From Buddleja alternifolia (Eukaryota > Streptophyta > Magnoliopsida > Lamiales > Scrophulariaceae): a DNA stretch of 64,000 nt. The translations under genes were made by a program, and so were the position numbers. The stretch lies in contig CM033394.1 of NCBI GenBank assembly GCA_019426215.1, positions 18,682,195 through 18,746,194 on the forward strand, in the 5' to 3' direction. How positions within the stretch are numbered: the first letter of the stretch is position 1; each line of letters starts with the position of its first letter. The notes under the pieces are model-generated. The model ran no database searches, was not told the origin of the DNA, and saw only the letters and a list, made by a program, of their open reading frames with translations. Shown piece by piece: positions 1 to 9,351 of the stretch.

Positions 1-277
1 GCTTCCACCAGATTGCAAGATTCATCCTACCTTTCATGTCTCTCAACTTAAGAAGAAGATAGGAGTTGCTGCTTGCTCACCAAACCTTCCAGTAATGGTA
101 ACGAGTCATGGTTATATCGTACTTCAACTAGAAGCAATATTAGATAGGCGAATGGTACCCAAGAACAACTGAGCAGTCACCCAAGTATTAGTCAAATGGT
201 TCAATTCTCCAACTGAGGACAGCACATGGGAAGATCTATTCACATTTCAACGGCGATTTCCAAACTTCAGTCCTTGA
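1..277 (+). pseudogene. 3' end of a Ty3/gypsy chromovirus pol (integrase C-terminus with chromodomain-like tail)
   Basis: The frame starting at base 2 encodes the last 90 or so residues of a retrotransposon polyprotein. It includes the phrase FHVSQLKKK, a linker, then LVKWFNSP and STWED, followed by the stop at 275-277. The LVKW...WED arrangement is typical of the chromodomain-like tail of plant chromovirus integrases, most like the Tekay/Del group; such tails are thought to steer integration to heterochromatin. One in-frame stop (TGA, 170-172) breaks the frame where a CGA or similar codon is expected, so this copy is dead. The rest of the element lies left of the window. The stop is followed within 30 bp by a purine-rich tract and the LTR, which fixes the assignment. 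The exact lineage is inferred. Confidence 0.8.
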
Positions 278-307
278 GGACAAGGACCTTTTAATGGGGG
301 CGGGAAT

Positions 308-739
308 TGATATGTACCAGTTTTAAAGAAGAAAAAGTGCAAAAGAAATCAAGGAAGAAAACTTAAGAGGAGGTCTTTAGCAACTTTATAAGTAAACACA
401 CGCTTTTGGCAACAAGAAGAAGCTGCCTTTAGTACACATATAAGGTACGTTTTGTAGTAGATTTGTATTAGGCTAAACAATACTTTGAAGCAATTAGTTT
501 AAACTAACCAATCTGTTACTCTTAGTTAGGAAATTAGTTGAAAACCTAAGTATAAAAAGGGGAAGTCAGTTCAAAGTTGGTTATCGATTGGGTAATTGAT
601 CAATTGTAATTTTCTTCTTTCTTGAACCTTTCTCTCTAGCTTGTAAGATTCTTGGAATTCATTTCAGAATTGATTCAATATATTCGATTCTCAAGTGATT
701 TCTATTGTTTCTCTCCCATTATTGATCCGGATTGTATCA
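308..739 (+). repeat. 3' LTR of the chromovirus-like gypsy element
   Basis: A 432-bp block starts TGATATG and ends TATCA, so its ends are inverted repeats of each other, as expected of an LTR. It is preceded by a purine-rich tract (about 290-306, containing gggggcggga) that would prime plus-strand synthesis. A TATA box (tataaaaagg, 551-560) lies in the second half, and T/C-rich leader sequence follows. Its partner 5' LTR is outside the window, so neither age nor target duplication can be judged. Confidence 0.82.
551..560 (+). promoter_or_regulatory. TATA box of the gypsy LTR promoter
   Basis: TATAAAAAGG sits 188 bp before the LTR end and is followed by a T-rich leader. This is the usual place for the Pol II start that generates retrotransposon RNA. 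In this 3' LTR it could only drive read-out transcription into flanking DNA. Confidence 0.6.
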
Positions 740-1449
740 TGATTTATTTAGTTTTCATATTTTTCTATATTTACGTCACATATTCATAAATATAAACCCA
801 AATACTAAAAATTCATGTACATATCTATTAGTTGATATAATTTTTAAAAAATGCTTGGTTTCTCATTTATTTTCATCCTATCATTTTCTGTTTTTCTTTT
901 CGGATTGCTTGGTGGATTTCACCTTTTTTTTTTTAATTTTTCTATTATTTATATTTATATTTCCTGATTTTGTTTAGGTTCCATTTTTTGTGGACATATT
1001 TGTATCGTATATGTGTTTCTGTATACAGACAGTGGATGTTTAACCAAACCTATTACTTTTATAAGATTTTGGGAAATTCTTTGTTTTTCATCTAGTTCTT
1101 TGTGTACCTAACATTTTCTATTGTTCTATTAAAAATATTCAAATTTATTAATTGATGTGGTATGAAAAGTGATCCGGCGTCAGGTTGATCAATCCTGGAT
1201 GGAAGATTTCAAGAAATTATGTAGCGTGGAAAGAGTCCGACCTACAACACGACAAACCAATTTTTCTCTTTGACAGTCCTCTTTTTATGTCTTTTAGGAG
1301 TGGGTAGATAATGACTTTTTATTTTGATTGTCTTGGTATTTATAGAGATGCCTGATGAACCATGGGACTTAGTCATCTTTAACCTTTAATTTCATCCAAA
1401 AGGATGATTGAATTAAGACGTGTAGCCCATTAGTACATTATTATTGGAA
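740..1449. other. AT-rich sequence without recognised genes
   Basis: Strongly AT-rich in its first half, with short open frames of low-complexity composition (runs of F, I, L). I see no domain, tRNA or repeat array. It probably represents decayed intergenic or transposon sequence. The octamer ttaagacg at 1413-1420 recurs at 6914-6921 on the far side of the viral insert. Confidence 0.5.
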
Positions 1450-1640
1450 AATTTCCAAAATTAGTCCTGTAACTATATGGGTGTGGCAAAATTGGTCCTG
1501 TATCTTTTGACACTAGCAATAATGGTCCTGTATCTTTTAAATGATGACAATTCTGATCCTTTATCAAAGAAATTGATAAAATTGTCCTTTAATAACTTGG
1601 ATACAGCAAGATAGTTCTACTAATAGATCAAGCCCAACAT
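1450..1640 (-). repeat. Array with exact 30-bp period (six degenerate units), left flank of the viral insert
   Basis: The core '(a/t)a(t/g)tggtcctgta' recurs at 1461, 1491, 1521, 1551, 1581 and 1611, an exact 30-bp spacing. Read on the minus strand the units look like 'aggaccaattttgcca'. A related array with 30-31-bp period lies in the opposite orientation at 6757-6880. Such short tandem units are widespread in plant genomes, often near transposon ends. I cannot tell which element this one belongs to. Confidence 0.75.
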
Positions 1641-1892
1641 GCTTCCGAAACTATAAAAATTTCATAATGTAATACCCTTGGTTGACCGCCTTATCACTGG
1701 GTATTTCGAGTCCTTTTTTTTACGGATTGTATCCAACCACACAACTGCAGCAGATGGTTGGTAGGCACCCAGCTCCTTCAGCAATATGCGTAGCACAACC
1801 CAAATTCGTTTTCTACCTTTAGGCATAAAAGGTACTCCAAAATAAAGATTTAATATACTTGGGAAGACAGAGGTTGAACGAAAGCCTTGAAC

Positions 1893-1898
1893 TTTATT
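1893..1898 (-). terminator. Polyadenylation signal of the caulimovirid
   Basis: AATAAA on the minus strand in the context catcaataaagttc, about 225 bases downstream of the TATA box. A poly(A) site shortly after the start is what gives pararetroviral RNA its terminal redundancy: it is bypassed on the first pass round the circle and used on the second. Confidence 0.5.
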
Positions 1899-2121
1899 GA
1901 TGAAATAAAATTATTATTGCATAGATATATTCTACTCCGCTATTGGAGGAGAAAACTAGTTAGCCTCTCATGTAGGAGAGATGGCTATACTCTTTGGGGA
2001 AATGCTCTAACACTCAGAATGAAAATTAAAAATTATTTTACAATCTTTTCCTTTCTGGTTTCTTGAATTATTGAAGAGTAGGAGGGAATGATTGATGTCC
2101 TTCCTTCTACTTCTGCTTTTG

Positions 2122-2132
2122 CCTTTTATAGG
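2122..2132 (-). promoter_or_regulatory. TATA box of the caulimovirid pregenomic promoter
   Basis: The minus strand reads CCTATAAAAGG. Upstream (higher coordinates) lie TGACA/TGTCA-containing stretches, for example gatgctgacacaatcaatga, and a repeated 'ccgacaaagc'. Downstream is a leader of several hundred bases with short upstream reading frames, then AATAAA. This arrangement resembles the full-length-transcript promoters of caulimovirids. Activity is not testable here. Confidence 0.6.
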
Positions 2133-2946
2133 CCAACCTTCGGACTTCAGCTGCGGATTTCAACTTTAATTATTGTTGACATCATTGATTGTGTCAGCAT
2201 CTGTCCTTATCCACAGCTGTCACACAGTGCTTTGTCGGCTTCTTTTTTATTTTTCTTCAGCCGCCCTACATCAGCACTTCTATCTGTTTGCCGGTTACTG
2301 TAGTTTTTCCCCAACATTTGACCTGTTTTTTGTCAAAAGCTTCTTTTGGCTTTGTCGGCCATTTGTTGGCTTTTGATAAGTGCTTTCTAACATCATTGCA
2401 TCCGTCAGTCTCATGTAATAAATTATAATTATGTCCTTTGTTGGACAAAATTTTACAAATTACACTTTTAAACTAATTATTACATTTTGTTTAAAATTGT
2501 AAACTAATTGAGCCTATTTTAGAATCATTTTTATTTTTTACTACATCTCGCAAATTTTACCGAGGTTTGTGAAAACCCCTCAGGTATGTTGGACTTTTAC
2601 CCTTGTCCTGTTCGGGTTTGGGTTTCTTCTTTGTAGCCCTGATTCTTGTTCCGAACAAAGGTTTCTCTTGGACTTCACAACTAATGCATACATGATCATG
2701 CAATTGATCAACATGCATCATGCTGCATGCTTTCTTTCTTGTGCTTTAGGTTGTAGGTAGTTTGTTCTTCCAGATCAGCATCCGTTTTTGTTCGAACAAA
2801 TTTCCTGCAATTTCAGTACTCGTTCCTGTCCTAGAATTAAGTAGAAAAGATCCATTTATATTATTTGAAAAAAAATTAAATGGATATTTAGCTTTGTCCA
2901 TCTCGGTGAGACAGACCCAAAATCCCCATGCTCTTCTAGTAGAAAT

Positions 2947-3900
2947 CTAATCTTCAATGATAGAGATTACCAAAGGTGCTTCTTTTGTAACCTTCACTCT
3001 ATTATAGGCCATCATGTCTGGCCTCTGTAATTTGATAAAATGTAAAGCCTGATGAGACCCTTTTCTTGCAATTTCTGGAGCTGCTGATATGAACTTTAGT
3101 TTCAGAGTATCTCTTCTTTTGAGGTGTGAATTACTTTGCCATAAATCAAATACGGCTGCACTAATCCAATCCGGTAATTTGGCAATTTTCAAAAAACTTG
3201 ATGACATAGTATGAATTGATGTGAGTGCCCCAAAATCATACCATTCTATGACCTCTTCTGGGTTAACCCCTCGAGCATCCAAATTTGGGATATTTCCCTG
3301 ATGTTTCGATCAAAGATCTACTTGGGTTTATCCCCTTTCTTAAGACTAGTTTTTCCTATGATTTCTGGTACACCTGCCATGGTAAATTAATCTCATTAGT
3401 ATTAACCTTAGAAGTGCCTTTCTGTGGCCTAAGGTTAATATCTCCCTCTTTTACCCTGGAGGTGCTGGGTTGACTTGAAACAATAGGATTTTGCACTTCC
3501 GATTGTTCACTTATTTCCTTTTTACCAGAGTCTGGTATAGGACTTGTGCAAGCAGTGTTTGAATCTGCCACTCCGAGTATAGAACCCCGTTCTCTAAACG
3601 CAGGTTTCGAATCCTGCTCTTTTAATTCGTGAGTCATCATTGAGGATGATGTCTTTCGAATTGGTTCTTGTAATGTATTCCATAACAAAGTCATGACATA
3701 AATTGTTCCCTTGATTGTGTTCTGACTTTGCCCAAATCAACTCGTTGCACATGGCCAGCTGCCTCAGCGTTAACTGATAGCTGTCTAAACTTTTTGTCGA
3801 GCTCCTCTAGGTTTTTCCTGAGATGCCTGTATCTTGTGAGGATGGAATTTACTTCAGATACTTCCATCTCTTGTCCGAAAATCTGCAAGAACTTTTTCAT
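2947..3900 (-). pseudogene. Caulimovirid ORF after RNase H (transactivator-like or tungrovirus ORF4-like)
   Basis: Three consecutive open stretches lie at 3900-3691, 3694-3356 and 3282-2947. The first has a coiled-coil pattern (RYRHLRKNLEELDKKFRQL), the second is S/T/K/Q-rich and looks disordered, and the third is globular (FISAAPEIARKGSHQALHF). Position after RT/RNase H and before the promoter fits the viroplasmin/translational-transactivator ORF of several caulimovirid genera. It could equally be the unrelated ORF4 of tungrovirus-like genomes. I do not recognise the protein family with certainty. At least two breaks interrupt it. Confidence 0.45.
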
Positions 3901-3997
3901 GAGATTTTACAATAATAATGTCAAAACAATAATATTGACATTCAATTTGCCATCTAATAATACGTGGCTTTTCAATCTTTGATTGAAGTTTATTTTT

Positions 3998-4330
3998 TTA
4001 AAAGGCTTTGACATTCGCATTATCAACTTTTAAAGTGAATTCTTTGGCTAATAAAAATAGAGGCCATTTTTTTAATGCCTTCCAGACTGCATAAAATTCT
4101 TTTTCATTTATATGCCAAAGTTTGACTTGTTGTTCAGTGAACAACCCTCCTGTATATCTACAAGGTTTTTCCCCTGTAGTTGTTTGTTTCATGAGCACTG
4201 CTGCCCATCTATAATAATTGGTATCTGTATAGACTACTAAATCATCACTATCTTATGGTATTACGAGTTTAGGCAGGTTATTACAAACTTGTTTCAACTC
4301 ACGAATTCTTTGAGTGTGAATTTCTTCCCA
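3998..4330 (-). pseudogene. Caulimovirid RNase H, degenerate
   Basis: This follows RT in the expected order. The frame at 4198-3998 contains GGLFTEQQVKLWHINEKEFYAVWKAL, with the conserved glutamate of the RNase H fold in NEKEFYA and LKVDNANVKAF corresponding to the next acidic motif (usually T/V-D). The first acidic motif lies upstream in a stretch reading VVYTDTN (about 4230). Stops separate it from the RT. The enzyme would degrade the RNA strand during replication. Confidence 0.7.
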
Positions 4331-4458
4331 CTTCTATTTGGAACTTCCGGTTTCCTTTAAAAGTGATTGAAAATATTTCCTGTATTTTGCAAGGTCTTTG
4401 ATGAAGATTCCTGCAAAGTTAACAACTCCTAAGAAACTCTGCAACTGTTTCTTATCCT

Positions 4459-5180
4459 TTAGAATATCAGTAAAATTGCGGATTTTTCCATAATATGTTC
4501 TTGAAGTTCTATTCCTGTTTCGTTAATAAGAATGCCAAGAAATTCAATCTTATTAACTCTAATTATTATTTTCTTCTCGGATAGCACTGAACCTTCTTTA
4601 AAACATACAACAGAAAATATCTCAAGATGTTTAATATTCTCATTCATATTTCTTGATGCAATGAGGATGCCGTCTATGTAAACAAACATAAACTCAAAGG
4701 GATCTTTAAATAGATTATCCATTTTTTGTTGGTATATCTGGGGTGCATTAGCAAGACCCATTAGAAGTACATTCCAGATATACTGTCCTTGTGGAGTAGA
4801 GAATGCAGTATACTTTCTAAACTCCTTTTCCATTTTAATCTGATAAAACCCAGATTTACAATCAAATTTAGAAAACACTTTAGCATTTTTGACACAATCA
4901 ATTTGGTGTTCTCTACTCGGGATATAGTAACCATCAAATACGAGTATCTTATTGATACCTTGATAGTTGATTACTAATCAAGCTTTTCCTTGTTTTACTT
5001 CACCATGGTTTCTTACCAAAAACCCATGGCTACTGTAAGCCGAGACTCCTGGTTTAATGAGGTTAAGGTTGATATGCTCTTTAATTATTTCTTGCATATC
5101 TTTCTTATCCACCATATTCATCTGGATTGGTTTATATCAAACATACTCATACTTGCATTGTTCTTTCAATTTCAGAGTAA
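4459..5180 (-). pseudogene. Caulimovirid reverse transcriptase, active site mutated
   Basis: The clearest part is a 139-residue frame (4878-4459) with FSKFDCKSGFYQI, TAFSTPQGQY and NAPQIYQQKMD, which are the palm motifs of a caulimovirid RT. The catalytic box reads FVYIDGILIAS: the second aspartate of the usual tyrosine-x-Asp-Asp is glycine here, so the enzyme would be inactive. Upstream motifs (about 5180-4880) are readable with at least one internal stop. RT converts pregenomic RNA into DNA. The Q-rich fingers and 'PQG' signature resemble pararetroviruses more than gypsy LTR elements, and no integrase follows. Confidence 0.82.
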
Positions 5181-5449
5181 CTTCGATCTTGTTTCTGTCC
5201 CACCATGACAAAGGATTCTCATTGAAATTCCTTTGAATTAGTCTTTTGATAAGTTCGAGAGAAAGCTTACTTTCTTCATTCATATCAAAGAAGGACCTCT
5301 TTTCTTGCAAAGTATTATTAAGAAGGTAAATTCCTTCTTCCTCCAGTTCTTTAACCTTAGTTATTTTAAGAAGGTTAATTCATTCTCTATCCAGATGAGA
5401 AACTTCACAATATTCAGTATATCCCTGTTATTTAAAAGACAGCAGAGCC

Positions 5450-5940
5450 TTACCAAATTTTTCGTTTCTCTTGCATTTTTGGATGGGTTAATTTGGCATC
5501 ATTAAAATCACGACATTTGCTGCGGAAATTGATAGGCATAATCCTGTTGAAAGCCTTTTCTCGTCTCAAAACCAGTATCTCACTACCGCAATTAGTAGTA
5601 AAAATAAGCCAGTTCTTGTGGCTATCTTGCACATGTTTTGCAAAAGTTTGGACAAAATTATTACCCAACAAAATATCTGCTCTTGTATCATGAAAGTAAA
5701 TGGGTGGAATTTTTACCATGAACCAAGGTTTCTAAATGCACCGCTAATCATGATTTGTGCTTCTAGTATACCTTTATTGAGTATTAAGATTTTATGAGAA
5801 AAATCCCTTCCTGCAATAATAGGTAAAGATTCTATAGTATTGCTAGGAAAAACACCGGGTTTTGCTGTACAAATCCCTAACCCAGAATCAATATAAGCTG
5901 CAAAATATTCTGACTTATATTATTCATATAACATACCGAC
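5450..5940 (-). pseudogene. Caulimovirid aspartic protease, frameshifted
   Basis: One frame (about 5935-5725) reads AAYIDSGLGICTAKPG, containing the D-S-G active-site triad of a retroviral-type protease, followed by hydrophobic strands. The next frame (5719-5450) contains ADILLGNNFV, the I-L-L-G turn that usually follows in such proteases. The two halves are in different frames with a stop between them near 5720, so the copy is broken. In an intact virus this enzyme would cleave the polyprotein. Upstream it abuts the truncated main ORF; downstream it leads into RT. Confidence 0.7.
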
Positions 5941-5970
5941 AGATATGTATATTGAAAATGGGCTAGTGAT

Positions 5971-6216
5971 TCAAGTTGCTAATTTTGAGGCTGCTTCTTG
6001 TAACATTTTCAACTCATCCGGTAAACACCAGTACACATGATGATTTACCCATTTTTGATAAATCAATGATTTATTTTGAAATTCAGGTGAGGCAATCTCC
6101 TGTTTCCATAATTCAATACTTTTTAAAACATAGTATTGCTTGGTTCTATTTCTTTTGAACCAATCTGTTTGTTGGAAATTCCGACAATAATAGAGATCTA
6201 CTCTTGAAATATCCAT
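5971..6216 (-). pseudogene. Start of the caulimovirid main ORF, truncated
   Basis: An 81-residue frame begins at the ATG overlapping the previous stop. It is rich in aromatic and charged residues (for example YQKWVNHHVYWCLPDEL) and ends in a stop just before protease-coding sequence begins. In caulimovirids the large polyprotein normally continues here through movement and coat regions before the protease. Here the distance to the protease is only tens of bases, so a large internal deletion is inferred. I do not recognise the peptide itself, and it could instead be a separate small ORF. Confidence 0.45.
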
Positions 6217-6629
6217 TAATTTATATTTTTAAGGATTTCATTTATTAGATCTTCCTGAGTTTTTGGTTTCGAAATTTCTGTAACCTTACCTTTCTGGTGT
6301 AGAAGAGGTACCTTTCCCAGGGCATCACTGATCCTTTCTTTGTTAGATTTGGATGCCCTTGTTTGTTTTCCTTTTAGATCTGCTATGTCTTTCTTCAGAT
6401 CCGTCATGTTTTTACCCAGATCTGGCAGGATCTTTAGTATTTCTTCAATCTTTTGGTTCAAGCTCTCGATTTTTCCAGGTATATGGATTAACCTGTGGCC
6501 ATAGTCTTGAACAGTCTTTTGGATTTCTCTAAGGTCTTGAAAGAACTTAGAAGTATACGTCTTAAATTCCTTCCCTGTAATGAAAGATACCTGTTTTTCA
6601 TGACTACTCGAACAATAGTTCGGTTCCAT
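6216..6629 (-). CDS. Caulimovirid small ORF with coiled coil (virion-associated-protein-like)
   Basis: A 137-residue open frame, first after the primer site. The middle (about residues 45-95) has heptad-like spacing of I/L with charged residues (for example KIESLNQKIEEILKILPDLG), predicting a coiled coil. The C-terminal third is rich in K, S and T. Small coiled-coil proteins at this position in badna-, tungro- and caulimoviruses associate with the virion, so a similar role is inferred from position and architecture only. Its stop codon overlaps the next start by one base (TAATG), recalling the stop/start overlaps that link caulimovirid ORFs for leaky scanning or reinitiation. It is the only viral frame here that seems uninterrupted. 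Confidence 0.55.
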   Translation of the reverse strand: MEPNYCSSSHEKQVSFITGKEFKTYTSKFFQDLREIQKTVQDYGHRLIHIPGKIESLNQKIEEILKILPDLGKNMTDLKKDIADLKGKQTRASKSNKERISDALGKVPLLHQKGKVTEISKPKTQEDLINEILKNIN

Positions 6630-6711
6630 ACTTGTATGAATCTCCTCCGTTAGGGATAAAATACCCTTATGTAATAATAATTAATTATTTCATCAATAAA
6701 ACCTAATGATA

Positions 6712-6719
6712 TGATACCA
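6712..6719 (-). other. Putative tRNA-iMet primer-binding site of the caulimovirid
   Basis: The minus strand reads TGGTATCA, matching the first eight bases of the usual initiator-tRNA-Met site of plant pararetroviruses; the match ends after these. It lies about 80 bp before the first ORF on that strand, in the expected position. Eight bases alone would be weak; the position strengthens it. Confidence 0.5.
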
Positions 6720-6756
6720 TTTTTGAGTGTGGATACAATTTTGCTAAAATGCTTGG

Positions 6757-6880
6757 TTAAAAGGACTGAAATTGCCAATTCAGAAGTTAAAGGACTAAAA
6801 TTGCCAAAGTTTAGAAGTTAAAGGACTAAAATTGCCAATTGTAAAAGTTAAAGGACTAAAATTGTTACCCCTAATAGATA
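6757..6880 (+). repeat. Array with 30-31-bp period (four units), right flank of the viral insert
   Basis: Units start ttaaa(a)ggact at 6757, 6787, 6818 and 6848. The core is 'aaaggactaaaattgccaa' with a variable tail. The array is inverted relative to the one at 1450-1640. The primer site of the viral copy is only about 40 bp away. Origin is unresolved: it could be part of a DNA transposon carrying the viral insert, or of the virus-host junction. Confidence 0.75.
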
Positions 6881-6913
6881 CAAGACCTTTTTCACAGTTT
6901 TTCCCATTATTAT

Positions 6914-7738
6914 TTAAGACGAAAAAATCCAAAATATCCTTGGTCAAAATTATGGCACATCAAAATGCCCCCCACTCCCGGTATTATTTGAGTCGGATTA
7001 GTTGAGGTTTAGTTAATGTGCCATTGATACAGCAGAAATGCTCTTGAATCTGGCAAAGTTCAACTTATAACTGAACCTCCAGTCGTGTTGTGATATGTCT
7101 TTAAGTCCTGACCTAAAATTATGCAAAAGACCTATTATCAAAGGGGCCAGTTTAACCCATTACCTGAACCGCCAGTCGTGTTGTGATACTTTTGACATTT
7201 TTCAATTTTTTTCGCTCGAGCAGATTCTTGCTTGAGGAGAAGTCTCATCGAGCAGATTTTATGCTCGAGCATAAATTAGATGGGTCGCCTCTTGGGTGCC
7301 CACTCGAGTTTTGGTTTCGAATATCTTTTGGGTCATTCGTGATGGGTGAATGTTATTGTGTATCTCTGATATGTCTGATGACATTTAGTGAAATATTCTC
7401 GTTTTATTGCTTTAAACTTGTATTTCACCACCTTTATGGTAGCGTTTGTTAAATTGATGGTTGTGCTTGCTCGCTTTGCCTTGAGATTGTTGTTTTATTA
7501 TTGCTTGCTTCAAATGTGAGGTTTTACTATCTCTTTAAGCCACACAACCTTTATCGGGAGAAATTTCACCTTTATGGTTACAATTCATGCCGAGGACATA
7601 CTCGAGCGAAAATACTCCGTGCTATGAATTTGCATGTTTGTGCTTTATCCAGGGGGCATGTGAATTAAGTTATCCACCTTGACAGCGGAGTCAAGATTCG
7701 GGGGGTTTGTTGATTAAATTGTGTGTTTCCTCGATTGT
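6914..7738. other. Non-coding stretch with a short direct repeat
   Basis: No coding region recognised. A 25-bp phrase beginning ctgaacc(t/g)ccagtcgtg occurs at 7071 and again at 7163. A cluster of gctcgag/ctcgagc hexamers lies at 7210-7310. The open frame around 7183-7452 shows no domain. It probably belongs to an unrecognised repeat that continues into the 49-bp array. Confidence 0.45.
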
Positions 7739-8270
7739 GAATTCGAGGTCCAGGGGGACTCTTTCAGAAGAATCATGCCTCAGTTGTAAACTCAAGGTCC
7801 TGGGGGGAGGCCTTTCTAGGAAATCAGACCTCGACCATAAACTCAAGGTTCCGAGGGGCCTTTTCATGAGAATCAATCCTTGGCTGTGAACTCAAGGTTC
7901 TGGGGGGGGGGCTTTTCTAGGAAATCAGACCTCAGCCTGAACTCAAGGTTCGGGGGGCCTTTTCATGAAAATTAGACCTCGCCCGTGAACTCAAGGTTCC
8001 ATGGGGCCTTTCTAGAAAACTCAAACCTCGGTCGTGAATTCAAAGTGCTAGGGGGTCTCTCTAGGAAATCAGACCTCGGTCGTGTACTCAAGGTTCAGGA
8101 GGGTCTTTTCATGAGAATCAGACCTCGGTCGTGAACTCAAGGTTCCAGGGGGCCTTTTCATGAGAATCAGACCTCAGCGGTGAACTCAAGGTTTCGGGGG
8201 ACCTCTCTAGGAGAATCATACCTTTCCCATGAACTCAAGATCCTGGGGGCCTTTTTAGGAGAACTAGATG
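7739..8270 (+). repeat. Tandem array, period 48-51 bp, eleven units
   Basis: The phrase gaactcaaggttc followed by a G-run, then 'ccttttcatgagaatcagacctcgg', repeats with starts near 7739, 7789, 7839, 7889, 7940, 7988, 8037, 8085, 8134, 8182 and 8231. Two sub-types alternate, one with 'ttttcatgag' and one with 'tctaggaaat'. Units differ at several positions, so the array is not recent. It ends about 100 bp before the LTR at 8366. It could be a minisatellite from the untranslated region of a lost retrotransposon. Confidence 0.85.
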
Positions 8271-8365
8271 AATGATTCAAATCCTCAAAATCATTTCATG
8301 GCTAATGAATTTGATATGAAATTTCAAGAAAAATAAAGGTGATGGGCTCACTAAACCAAGCATGC

Positions 8366-8652
8366 TGATAGGGTAGAGATTTATGTTATTTAATGCCATA
8401 TATTTATCTAATTTAGGTTCGATTGTGAGTAATTTGTGCCACATATGATTGTAATGAGTGTGATATTTGAGTTCAGGTCATAAATCATCACAATTGAGCA
8501 AAGTAAGGGAATAATGCACACATTCAGTGAAGAATCCGAGAGTAAAGAAATCCACATACGAACTCCAGACACTCAACGCTCAGACGTGGGAAGGATTTAT
8601 GTACGGATTAGTCCCTTTGCTGTTAAATACAGGACTGGATTTTTGTGCATCA
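8366..8652 (+). repeat. 5' LTR of the deleted Athila-like element
   Basis: 287 bp, starting TGATAGGG and ending GCATCA, directly before the primer site. The same start (tgatagggttgagattta) recurs at 13873 as the 3' LTR stub, with several differences in the 44 comparable bases, implying an old insertion. It is much shorter than the 1.5-1.9-kb LTRs of the other Athila elements here. It contains one copy of the cgctcagacgtggg motif (about 8578). Confidence 0.65.
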
Positions 8653-8658
8653 TATTTT

Positions 8659-8676
8659 TGGCGCCATTGCTGGGGA
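8659..8676 (+). other. tRNA-Asp-type primer-binding site
   Basis: TGGCGCCATTGCTGGGGA matches the site seen in the two other Athila elements (TGGCGCCGTTGCCGGGGA) at 16 of 18 positions and sits six bases after the LTR end. Priming by tRNA-Asp is typical of the Athila/Tat branch. Confidence 0.8.
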
Positions 8677-9351
8677 TTAGAATTATTCTACTTTTTTATT
8701 TTATTGCAACAATGGCGGCAAAATTTCACAGTTTACCACTAACAGAAAAAAATCATATGGTTGCAAAATACCATCCAAGATATGAAACCATTAGTAGTTC
8801 CACTATGTCATTGGGATGTATCACCAAAGGTTGAGGCACTCATGCCAGTTGTCACGCCCGCAATAGTTGATTTCACCACACAATAATATCTGATACAGAG
8901 TTTTGCTCCAGAACCGAACCCCGGTTACACTTATGGGGATTTTTGAAATTCAATAAAAGAACTCTATCAAGGGTTGAAAGAAACAAGGCTACAAATCGCA
9001 AGTCTGTCGAGAAATATCCATGAGAAAGTACCCTAGATATTATTGACGAGTGGAGAAAAAGAGGAAAAGTGTCAATCTTACATGGATATAATAAGGGATG
9101 TGGAAGAGGAGAAAGATCCAGAAATTCCAGAAATTTGCGCTCAGGAGCTAACGTCTGAACGTTCATATACTGACATTTGAGCGTGTGTGGACGTGTTAAA
9201 AATCGATGAGCGACTATTGATAACATCTGAACATTTAAGTTAGGACGTACAAACGTGTCGCACTCAACGTTCGAACGCCCTTAGCAAACAACCTAAATTT
9301 TGAAAAAACTCTTTTTACTCCTTCACCACCCCAAAAATTTTGTTTGCCATT

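Larger units (their letters stand above)
1650..6722 (-). mobile_element. Endogenous caulimovirid (plant pararetrovirus) copy, rearranged and decayed
   Basis: On the minus strand the order is: a tRNA-Met-like primer site (6712-6719), a coiled-coil ORF, the start of a second ORF overlapping it by one base, an aspartic protease, a reverse transcriptase, an RNase H, a downstream ORF block, then a promoter with TATA box (2122-2132) and a polyadenylation signal (1893-1898). Protease-RT-RNase H with no integrase, tRNA-Met priming, and a promoter followed within about 230 bp by a poly(A) signal are the hallmarks of Caulimoviridae. The copy is about 5 kb. The region expected to encode movement and coat proteins appears deleted near 5940-5970, and the remaining frames carry stops, frameshifts and a mutated RT active site. 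It cannot make virus. Genus is uncertain. Confidence 0.78.

Noticed and set aside
2088..2448. Overlapping plus-strand frames rich in F, L and S as a host membrane protein
   Set aside because: They lie antisense to the caulimovirid promoter and leader. The hydrophobic composition comes from T-rich DNA, and three frames are open at once.
7739..8270. CRISPR-like array (regular repeats of about 49 bp)
   Set aside because: There are no unique spacers. The whole unit repeats with drift, there are no cas genes, and the surroundings are a plant genome.
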